Position numbers and translations under genes: made by a program
In this document: positions 1-5,273 of the stretch, piece after piece
How the letters are laid out: each line of letters opens with the position of its first letter
Position numbering within the stretch: position 1 is the first letter of the stretch
The notes under the pieces: model-generated
Database searches by the model: none
Told to the model about the DNA's origin: nothing
Seen by the model: only the letters and a program-made list of their open reading frames with translations
Assembly (NCBI GenBank): GCA_964604875.1
Contig: CAZSAC010000059.1
Coordinates: forward strand, 1-6,981
Direction: 5' to 3'
DNA: 6,981 nucleotides
Source of the DNA: JAVVSR01 sp964604875
GTDB lineage: Bacteria > Bacillota > Clostridia > Christensenellales > CAG-917

Positions 1-53
1 GAAGGATTAATTCCTGCCACCGCAAATGTACTATACAAAACTGCAAACAATAA

Positions 54-81
54 TTGCAAAATAAATCGAAAAAGATATAAT
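54..81 (+). promoter_or_regulatory. Putative sigma-A-type promoter for the GNAT gene
   Basis: A perfect -10 hexamer TATAAT lies at 76-81. A partial -35 hexamer TTGCAA (4 of 6 matches to TTGACA) lies at 54-59, separated by 16 bases. A start of transcription near 88 would leave a short leader carrying GGGAGG at 101-106, seven bases before the ATG at 114. The assignment is by consensus only. The A/T-rich setting makes chance TATAAT matches fairly likely. Confidence 0.5.
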
Positions 82-113
82 ATAAAAATAGAGTGTAAAA
101 GGGAGGCAATTTA

Positions 114-605
114 ATGGTCAAAATAATATCGGCAAAAAGCCCAAATGAGATTGAAACTATATCAAAACTTGCAAAAGAAATATGGCTGGAACATTATGTG
201 CCAATTATAGGTGAAAAACAAGTGGAATATATGCTGGATAAGTTTCAAAGCTATGATGCAATCAGTAAAACGCTATCTGAAGGCGAAAAATATTATATTG
301 TTGAAGAAGACGGCTTGCCTCGGGGGTATTTCGGCATAATCGAAAAAGGGAAAAAAGTTTATTTGGATAAAATTTACATTCTAAAAGACTGCCGAGGAAA
401 AGGCTTGGGACGCGAAGTGTTGGGTTTTATAGAAAACTATGCCACAGAGCGCAATATCCGGTGCATATATTTGACGGTAAACAAAAGAAATGCGCATTCA
501 ATTGACGCGTATAAAAAATACGGATTTGTGACTGAGAGCGCAATTATTTCGGATATTGGCGGTGGCTTTGTAATGGACGACTATCAAATGTATAAATACA
601 TATAA
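114..605 (+). CDS. GNAT-family N-acetyltransferase
   Basis: The 163-residue protein has the length and layout of a single-domain GNAT acetyltransferase, which moves an acetyl group from acetyl-CoA to an amine. The pyrophosphate-binding motif A is clear: DKIYILKDCRGKGLG at residues 85-99, containing RGKGLG, with R94, G95, G97 and G99 in the expected places. Motif B follows as VNKRNAHSIDAYKKYGFV at 122-139, where the N-x-x-A-x-x-x-Y-x-x-x-G-F pattern is typical. The N-terminal part (IWLEHYVPIIGEKQVEYML, about 23-41) resembles the N-terminus of PaiA-like spermine/spermidine acetyltransferases, but this is not enough to name the substrate. The start is supported by GGGAGG seven bases upstream. 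The gene appears monocistronic, with its own promoter and a 169-base gap before the next gene. It seems slightly richer in A+T than its neighbours, which could hint at later acquisition but is weak evidence. Confidence 0.9.
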   Translation: MVKIISAKSPNEIETISKLAKEIWLEHYVPIIGEKQVEYMLDKFQSYDAISKTLSEGEKYYIVEEDGLPRGYFGIIEKGKKVYLDKIYILKDCRGKGLGREVLGFIENYATERNIRCIYLTVNKRNAHSIDAYKKYGFVTESAIISDIGGGFVMDDYQMYKYI

Positions 606-610
606 GTCAC

Positions 611-639
611 TTTGACACTTAAAACAGTAAATTTGACAC
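611..639 (+). repeat. Direct repeat TTTGACAC, two copies 21 bp apart
   Basis: The octamer TTTGACAC occurs at 611-618 and again at 632-639, a start-to-start distance of 21 bp, or about two helical turns. The surrounding 606-774 gap also has a weak 6-bp hairpin (CACAAA at 637-642 with TTTGTG at 648-653), which is not followed by a T-run and is therefore not a good terminator. The repeat could be a pair of protein-binding half-sites upstream of the prs promoter, or two chance copies of the -35-like TTGACA. No function is shown. Confidence 0.35.
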
Positions 640-719
640 AAATATCTTTTGTGGACATATGCGCAAATTTTCTTTCGTGAATTAATAAGGCATAATTTTT
701 AAAAGAGGGCGTTTTTTCT

Positions 720-747
720 TTTACATTTTAAAAAATTATGTTATACT
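720..747 (+). promoter_or_regulatory. Putative extended -10 sigma-A promoter for the prs operon
   Basis: TTTACA at 720-725 (5 of 6 to TTGACA) and TATACT at 742-747 (5 of 6 to TATAAT) are separated by 16 bases. A TG dinucleotide at 739-740, one base before the -10, makes it an extended -10 element. Transcription would begin near 754. The leader then carries GGAGG at 764-768, six bases before the ATG at 775. This is one of the two best promoters in the window. Confidence 0.6.
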
Positions 748-774
748 AAAGTCGAAAATATTCGGAGGCTTTTT

Positions 775-1920
775 ATGACGCCGTTTTTTGAAACCGTTTT
801 TACAAATGTCAGTCAAAATTCACCATTAGCTTTAATCGCTCTTCCGGGCGCAGAGGAACTTTCAGAAAAAATCGATAAATACTTAGTTAAGTGGTATTCC
901 GAAAATTCGAAAAATCCTGCTCCGCAAACTTTTTTGACGCCTGTTCATTGTCCTCGTTTCACTTCAGGCGACGGCAAGGCGATGATTGAGGATTCAGTCA
1001 GAGGAAAAGATTTATATATTATCTGCGACGTTGGAAATCACGGATTAAAATATAAATTGTTTGACTCGGTTCAAAGTATGAGCCCTGACGACCATTATGC
1101 AAACCTTAAGCGTGTTATCTCCGCCGCCGGTGGAAAACCTAACAGGATTACGGTTATAATGCCGATGCTTTATGGTGGAAGACAGCACAGACGTACCGCA
1201 AGGGAGTCTTTGGATTGCGCGCAAATGTTGCAAGAGCTTCAATTTATGGGCGTAAAAGATTTGATTACGTTTGACGCTCACGACCCTCGTGTTCAAAACG
1301 CTGTTCCGCTTATGGGCTTTGACAACTATTATCCAACATACCAAGTTTTAAAGGCGATTCATAAGAATTATCCTGAGGTTGAATTTGATACAAACCATTT
1401 TATGGTGGTCAGCCCTGATGAGGGCGCAATGAGCCGTAATATCTATTATGCCAGCGTTTTGGGCTTAGATTTAGGTATGTTCTACAAACGGCGTGATTAT
1501 GCTAAAGTTGAAAACGGACGAAATCCTATCGTCGCGCATGAGTATATCGGTAACCCTGTTATGGGTATGGACGTGTTCGTTGCCGATGATATTATTGCAA
1601 CGGGCGACAGCTGTTTGAAGCTCGCGCAGGAGCTTAAAGAGAAAGGCGCTCAACGCATTTTCTTTGCGGCAACTTTCTCACTTTTTACCGAAGGCGTTGA
1701 TAAATTTAAAGAGGCTTATAAAGACGGTTTATTTGACGCTGTTATTTCCACCAACTTAACATATCGTATGCCCGAGCTTCGCGCTTGCGAGTGGTTTGTG
1801 GAAGCCGATATGTCAAAATATATGGCGCTTATAATATCGGCGTGCAATCATAATGAATCTGTGAGCAGGCTTTTGGATCCTTACGCTAAGGTGAGAGAGT
1901 TAGTTCACAAAATGAAATAA
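775..1920 (+). CDS. prs: Ribose-phosphate pyrophosphokinase (PRPP synthetase), long divergent form
   Basis: The predicted role is to make PRPP from ribose 5-phosphate and ATP for nucleotide, His and Trp synthesis. At 381 residues it is about 65 longer than the usual bacterial enzyme of about 315. Landmarks run in order. The ATP-binding segment MLYGGRQHRR is at 131-140 (compare GYARQDRK in the E. coli enzyme). FDAHDPRVQN at 166-175 matches the DLHADQIQGFF region and keeps H169. SPDEGAMSR is at 213-221. The catalytic-loop KRR is at 238-240. The PRPP-binding loop VADDIIATGDSC is at 269-280. The C-terminal SxxLL region ends at 371. The PRPP loop is unusual: the usual DDMIDTGGT reads DDIIATGDS, so the third acidic residue is alanine (A275) and GT becomes DS. 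The extra length lies mostly in the N-terminal half. GGAGG sits six bases before the start. It is the first gene of a pair with the downstream hydrolase. A catalytically divergent paralogue is possible. Confidence 0.88.
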   Translation: MTPFFETVFTNVSQNSPLALIALPGAEELSEKIDKYLVKWYSENSKNPAPQTFLTPVHCPRFTSGDGKAMIEDSVRGKDLYIICDVGNHGLKYKLFDSVQSMSPDDHYANLKRVISAAGGKPNRITVIMPMLYGGRQHRRTARESLDCAQMLQELQFMGVKDLITFDAHDPRVQNAVPLMGFDNYYPTYQVLKAIHKNYPEVEFDTNHFMVVSPDEGAMSRNIYYASVLGLDLGMFYKRRDYAKVENGRNPIVAHEYIGNPVMGMDVFVADDIIATGDSCLKLAQELKEKGAQRIFFAATFSLFTEGVDKFKEAYKDGLFDAVISTNLTYRMPELRACEWFVEADMSKYMALIISACNHNESVSRLLDPYAKVRELVHKMK

Positions 1921-1934
1921 AAAACGGAGGCAAA

Positions 1935-2585
1935 ATGAAAGTTCAATGGCTGGGTCACTCGTGCTTCAAACTCGAGGAAAGCACGGGCACCACTATAGTC
2001 ACAGACCCTTATAACTCGTACGTTGGGTATCCGATGCCCGAAGTATGCGCAGATGTGGTAACTGTCAGTCACAACCATAACGACCACAACAAAAGCGAAC
2101 TTGTTAAAGGGGAACCTATTATTTTAAACTCTCAAGGCGTATTTGAGGTTAAGGGAGTTCATATCAGAAGTTTGAAAACCGCGCACGACAAGTCCAACGG
2201 CGCTGTCCGCGGTGAAAACTTGATTTTTCAGTTCCGTATGGATGGCGTTGAAGTTTGCCATATGGGCGATATTGGGGAAGAATGTAACGCAATATTGGCA
2301 GAGGCGCTTATGCCGACTAATATTTTGCTTATTCCAATCGGAGGAAATTATACAATCGATGCGACCGAGGCAAAGGAATTTGTTGATAAGCTTATGCCGG
2401 ACATCGTGATTCCGATGCATTTTAGAACCAAGGATTGCAATTTTGATATTGCCCGTTTAAACGAATTTATCAGTTTATTTGACCGTGATGAGGTTGAATA
2501 TCTCGATGATGACATTATGGAGTTCGACCGCTATGATTTCGATGGCGAATCTACAAAAGTTTTAATATTCAAAAATATGGGTTGA
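1935..2585 (+). CDS. Metallo-beta-lactamase-fold metal-dependent hydrolase (UPF0173/YtkL-like)
   Basis: This 216-residue cytoplasmic protein belongs to the MBL-fold superfamily (Lactamase_B_3 / COG2220 type). It opens with the typical MKVQWLGHSCF. The metal-binding motif HxHxDH is intact as SHNHNDH, with H46, H48, D50 and H51. Further likely ligands are H84 or H109, D112 in HMGDIG (109-114), and H162 in IPMHF (159-163). GGNYTIDATEA at 136-146 is a family hallmark. All expected ligands are present, so it should be an active hydrolase, but the substrate is unknown for this family. It starts 14 bases after the prs stop, with GGAGG at 1926-1930 and a spacing of four, so the two are very likely one operon. 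This suggests, without proving, a link to nucleotide or sugar-phosphate metabolism. No signal peptide is seen. Confidence 0.88.
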   Translation: MKVQWLGHSCFKLEESTGTTIVTDPYNSYVGYPMPEVCADVVTVSHNHNDHNKSELVKGEPIILNSQGVFEVKGVHIRSLKTAHDKSNGAVRGENLIFQFRMDGVEVCHMGDIGEECNAILAEALMPTNILLIPIGGNYTIDATEAKEFVDKLMPDIVIPMHFRTKDCNFDIARLNEFISLFDRDEVEYLDDDIMEFDRYDFDGESTKVLIFKNMG

Positions 2586-2652
2586 CACTAAGTATCTGTT
2601 TCGTCAATTTATTTTTTTAGGTATATTTTAAATAAAAACACTAATAAATTAA

Positions 2653-2672
2653 AGTGTGGTGATTACCACATT
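2653..2672 (+). promoter_or_regulatory. Perfect inverted repeat/hairpin in the rho leader
   Basis: TGTGGT at 2655-2660 and ACCACA at 2665-2670 form a perfect 6-bp inverted repeat around the loop GATT. In RNA the stem can gain a G-U pair (2654/2671) and an A-U pair (2653/2672). It is followed by a T-rich stretch with TTTT at 2677-2680 and TTTTT at 2683-2687. It lies about 26 bases before the rho Shine-Dalgarno sequence. It may be a weak attenuator or terminator after the upstream operon, or a DNA operator. The stem is short for a strong intrinsic terminator. No clear promoter was found in 2586-2707. Confidence 0.45.
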
Positions 2673-2707
2673 CGCGTTTTCATTTTTAATTTAAATTAGG
2701 AGATTAT

Positions 2708-4162
2708 ATGGAGAAAAACCTACCTCTCGACCAACTAAAGGAAAAAAACCTTTTCTTTTTACGGACTTATGCGCGCAATATCGGCATAGAGTCACCCACT
2801 CAATTAAGTAAGGACGAGCTTATTTCAAAAATTGCCGAGCTATCCCAAGAGGGAAAAGCTATTCCCAAAGCAACGCGCCAACCCTCTAACGGCGCATTGA
2901 CAAGAACTTGGAATAAGAAAGTCTCGGATGAACTTTTACCAACCGAAAAGGAATCCGTTAAAAAGCCTTTGGCGTTTAATGAAAGCATTTCGGAAATTAT
3001 CACAATTGACGAATCTTGCGAGGAGCGTGAAGGCATTTTAGATATCCATACCGAGGGTTATGGCTTTATTAGAGTTAAAAACTGCGAGCATAGTGAAAAA
3101 GATGTCTATGTTTCTGCTGTAAAAATCCGAAAAGTGGGCTTGCGCAGAGGCGATTATATAAAAGGTATAGCGAAAGTATCATACGATAATAAGCCTGCGG
3201 GCTTGTTGGTGATAAATTCCGTCAATGGCATACCTGTTGAAAACCTCGGAAAAAGAGATAATTTTGATGATTTAGTGCCAATATATCCCGACGAGAGAAT
3301 CAAACTTGAAAACGCGCGTTCAAAATTTGATTACGCAATAAGAAGTATAGATTTAATTGCCCCTATCGGCAAGGGCGGACGGGCAATGATTGTATCTCCG
3401 CCAAAAGCAGGCAAAACGACCTTGCTTAAAAAAATTGCCAACAGCATTTCAGAAAATTATCCCGACATAACATTGATGGTTTTGCTTATAGACGAACGTC
3501 CCGAGGAGGTTACGGATATGCAACGCTCGATTAAGGGCGAGGTGGTATATTCGACCTTTGACGAAATGCCGGAGCATCATACAAAAGCGGCGGAGTTGCT
3601 TTTGTCGAGGGCAAAACGCTTAGTGGAGCTAGGGAAAGACGTTGTAATTTTGATGGACAGTTTAACACGACTTGCCCGAGCGTATAACCTTACAATCCCT
3701 CCGACAGGCAGGACGCTGTCAGGCGGTATCGACCCCGGCGCGTTGCATAGTCCCAAGCGCTTTTTCGGTAGCGCAAGAAACATTGAAAACGGCGGAAGTT
3801 TGACTATTATCGCAACAGCGTTAGTCGACACGGGCAGCAGAATGGACGACGTTATCTATGAGGAGTTTAAGGGCACGGGTAATATGGAAATACATTTAGA
3901 CAGAAAATTGTCTGAAAAGCGTATATTCCCTGCGATAGATTTAAATAAAAGCGGCACGAGAAGAGAAGATTTATTGCTGTCGCAAGACGAGCTGGAGGGT
4001 ATTTGGTCGGTTAGAAAAATTTTGTCCTCGGGCGATATAGCCGAAGCCACGGAAAACCTTATTCAAATGTTGGTTAAAACTTCAAATAACGCAGAATTTA
4101 TTGAACAATTAAAGTTGCAAATGAGAATGATGGAAAAGGGTGGTTACGTTTTAAGAAAATAA
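2708..4162 (+). CDS. rho: Transcription termination factor Rho
   Basis: Rho is a hexameric RNA-dependent ATPase/helicase that loads on unstructured, C-rich nascent RNA and releases RNA polymerase. The 484-residue protein has the complete architecture. A Rho_N helical domain is at about 6-48. A charged, low-conservation linker covers about 50-105. The cold-shock-like primary RNA-binding domain is at about 108-180, including GYGFIR at 117-122. The RecA-like ATPase core spans about 185-450. Walker A is SPPKAGKTT at 230-238 and Walker B is VVILMDS at 312-318, with D317. The strongly conserved LIDERPEEVTDMQ is at 260-272, and the R-loop segment HSPKRFFGSARNIENGGS is at 347-364. The residues around the bicyclomycin pocket, such as DERPEE and S318, look typical, so sensitivity is possible. 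AGGAGA at 2698-2703 precedes the start. It is about 65 residues longer than E. coli Rho (419), mostly through the linker, which is common in Gram-positives. Confidence 0.98.
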   Translation: MEKNLPLDQLKEKNLFFLRTYARNIGIESPTQLSKDELISKIAELSQEGKAIPKATRQPSNGALTRTWNKKVSDELLPTEKESVKKPLAFNESISEIITIDESCEEREGILDIHTEGYGFIRVKNCEHSEKDVYVSAVKIRKVGLRRGDYIKGIAKVSYDNKPAGLLVINSVNGIPVENLGKRDNFDDLVPIYPDERIKLENARSKFDYAIRSIDLIAPIGKGGRAMIVSPPKAGKTTLLKKIANSISENYPDITLMVLLIDERPEEVTDMQRSIKGEVVYSTFDEMPEHHTKAAELLLSRAKRLVELGKDVVILMDSLTRLARAYNLTIPPTGRTLSGGIDPGALHSPKRFFGSARNIENGGSLTIIATALVDTGSRMDDVIYEEFKGTGNMEIHLDRKLSEKRIFPAIDLNKSGTRREDLLLSQDELEGIWSVRKILSSGDIAEATENLIQMLVKTSNNAEFIEQLKLQMRMMEKGGYVLRK

Positions 4163-4163
4163 G

Positions 4164-4730
4164 ATGAAACGCACTTATAAATTGGTTATAACGGGACTTT
4201 TGATAGCGGTGGGAATTGTGCTTCCGTTGGCGTTCCACTCAATCCCGAGAGGCGGGCAAATATTTTTGCCTATGCACATTCCCGTGCTTATTTGCGGGAT
4301 AATTGCGGGTCCGATTTTTGCCTTGCTATGCGGAATACTCACTCCTCTTTTGTCTTCTTTAATCACGGGAATGCCTACCTTTGCGGTGCTCCCTGGGATG
4401 CTTTTTGAATTATCTGCATACGGTTTTTTCTCGGGGTTGATTATACGATTGATTAAATCCCCTAGTAAAATTTTGGATATCTACATAGCTTTGGTTTTGG
4501 CAATGCTTATCGGGAGGGTTATAGGCGGTTTGATGAACGGGCTGATTTTTTCTGCGGGAGCATATTCTTTAAAAACTTGGCTGATGTTGTCGTTTGTTAC
4601 TGCGTTACCGGGAATAGTCATACAATTAACTGTTATTCCAACCATTATATATTCGCTCAGGCGCGCCAACATAATATACTGGGAAGACGACGGAATTTGG
4701 GGCGTAAAATATCGCTTGCAAACCAACTAA
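4164..4730 (+). CDS. ECF transporter S-component (vitamin/cofactor-type, ligand unknown)
   Basis: The 188-residue protein is very hydrophobic, with about six membrane segments (roughly 7-27, 36-55, 55-72, 74-96, 104-128 and 138-165) and a polar C-terminal tail. Segment PMHIPVLICGIIAGPIF (36-52), followed by LTPLLSSLITGMPTF (59-73) and FELSAYGFFSGL (81-92), fits the ECF S-component family (PF12822/COG4684 type). Such proteins bind a vitamin or other small molecule and share an ATPase/EcfT module encoded elsewhere, as in group II ECF systems. No A, A' or T component is present here. The ligand cannot be read from the sequence. Some relatives are annotated as niacin (NiaX) or other vitamin transporters. 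The ATG lies one base after the rho stop (TAAGATG), and I see no good Shine-Dalgarno, so translation probably depends on coupling to rho. No riboswitch is possible in this gap. Confidence 0.82.
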   Translation: MKRTYKLVITGLLIAVGIVLPLAFHSIPRGGQIFLPMHIPVLICGIIAGPIFALLCGILTPLLSSLITGMPTFAVLPGMLFELSAYGFFSGLIIRLIKSPSKILDIYIALVLAMLIGRVIGGLMNGLIFSAGAYSLKTWLMLSFVTALPGIVIQLTVIPTIIYSLRRANIIYWEDDGIWGVKYRLQTN

Positions 4731-4753
4731 AAAACGGCAAAAATGCCGTTTTT
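4731..4753. terminator. Bidirectional intrinsic terminator
   Basis: AAAACGGCA (4731-4739) and TGCCGTTTT (4744-4752) form a perfect 9-bp stem with an AAAA loop. The stem's own A/T ends give a run of T on both strands: TTTTT at 4749-4753 on the plus strand and a longer one on the minus strand running past 4731. It can end both the rightward S-component transcript (stop at 4728-4730) and the leftward mazF transcript (stop at 4757-4759). This economy is typical between convergent genes. Confidence 0.88.
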
Positions 4754-4756
4754 GCT

Positions 4757-5104
4757 TTAGGTTTCATAGAAACCCAACGAAATAAGCAAACCTTCGTTAA
4801 CTTTATTCATAAGCGTTTCGGGTATTTCGCCGATTTTTTCTTTAAGGCGAGCCTTGTCGATTGTGCGGATTTGCTCTAATAAAATTACGCTGTCTTTAGG
4901 CAATCCATATTGAGCTTGCGGCAAATGTATATGCGTGGGCAGTTTGGCTTTATTTAATTGACTGGTTATCGCCGCCGCTATAACAGTTGGCGAATATTTG
5001 TTTCCTATATCGTTTTGGACGACAAGAACAGGACGAACGCCTCCTTGTTCGCTTCCGATAACCGGTGAAAGGTCGGCATAATAGATTTCTCCACGTTTGA
5101 CCAT
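4757..5104 (-). CDS. MazF/PemK-family mRNA endoribonuclease toxin (EndoA-like)
   Basis: The 115-residue protein aligns along its length with Bacillus subtilis EndoA (YdcE/NdoA), an mRNA interferase that cuts RNA at UACAU. The opening RGEIYYADLSPVIGSEQG (4-21) is near-identical to that family. Next come GGVRPVLVVQND (21-32), with the conserved catalytic Arg at R24, and VIAAAITSQ (41-49), with the conserved Thr at T47. DSVILLEQIRTIDK (71-84) and the helical C-terminus are also typical. Both catalytic residues are intact, so it should be active. It is the only minus-strand gene here. CGGAGG on the minus strand (5110-5115) sits five bases before the ATG. The EndoAI-type antitoxin that normally lies just upstream is missing: 5105-5273 has no plausible antitoxin frame. 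It converges on the S-component gene through a shared terminator. A B. subtilis-like symbol (ndoA/mazF) fits, but I leave it blank because orthology is unproven. Confidence 0.92.
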   Translation of the reverse strand: MVKRGEIYYADLSPVIGSEQGGVRPVLVVQNDIGNKYSPTVIAAAITSQLNKAKLPTHIHLPQAQYGLPKDSVILLEQIRTIDKARLKEKIGEIPETLMNKVNEGLLISLGFYET

Positions 5105-5137
5105 AAGTACCTCCGAAAAATATGTACAGATTAAGGG

Positions 5138-5154
5138 TTTCCAACACTTGGAAA
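5138..5154. promoter_or_regulatory. Perfect 17-bp palindrome between mazF and ddh
   Basis: TTTCCAA (5138-5144) and TTGGAAA (5148-5154) are perfect 7-bp inverted repeats around CAC. The shape is that of an operator for a dimeric repressor. It is 33 bases upstream of the mazF ATG (5104) and about 60 bases upstream of the ddh promoter, so it could control either side. It is not followed by a T-run in the usual position, so it is unlikely to be a terminator. No regulator is identified. Confidence 0.4.
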
Positions 5155-5211
5155 AATAAACCGCCTCAATTTAGTTTATGATTTTTTTTCAAGAAATGTT
5201 TATCGAAATAA

Positions 5212-5239
5212 TTGACACACTGAGGTATACTAATATAAA
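5212..5239 (+). promoter_or_regulatory. Putative sigma-A promoter for the ddh operon
   Basis: A perfect -35 TTGACA at 5212-5217 and a near-consensus -10 TATAAA at 5234-5239 are separated by 16 bases. A second possible -10, TATACT at 5226-5231, pairs with a weaker -35-like TCGAAA at 5203-5208 (spacing 17). Transcription would begin near 5246 and give a leader of about 28 bases with AGGAG at 5261-5265, eight bases before the ATG at 5274. Confidence 0.65.
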
Positions 5240-5273
5240 CTATTAAACAAAAATATATTTAGGAGACAAAGGT

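Noticed and set aside
1..60. Minus-strand open, hydrophobic frame at the left edge
   Set aside because: There is no ATG or Shine-Dalgarno, only about 35 codons before a stop, and it runs off the window. It cannot be called from this much sequence.
1..114. Plus-strand frame open from base 1 to a TAA at 112-114, overlapping the GNAT ATG
   Set aside because: The 37-codon tail resembles no family I recognise, its last part is strongly A/T-biased and it covers a -10 promoter element, so a real gene end is not supported.
637..653. Hairpin CACAAA/TTTGTG after the GNAT gene as a terminator
   Set aside because: It has no T-run after it and only six mostly A/T pairs.
2582..2607. TTGAC/GTCAA inverted repeat followed by TTTATTTTTTT after the MBL gene, as a terminator
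   Set aside because: The stem is only 5 strong pairs with a 16-base loop, so it is too weak to call. The TTGACA there also lacks a matching -10 as a promoter.
4950..5147. Minus-strand 65-codon frame near mazF as a possible antitoxin
   Set aside because: It overlaps mazF out of frame, is Cys/Trp/Arg-rich and resembles no MazE-like protein, so it is a shadow of mazF.
5118..5148. TTGGAA/TATTTT on the minus strand as the mazF promoter
   Set aside because: The implied start site would fall inside the mazF Shine-Dalgarno, so the leader would be too short.
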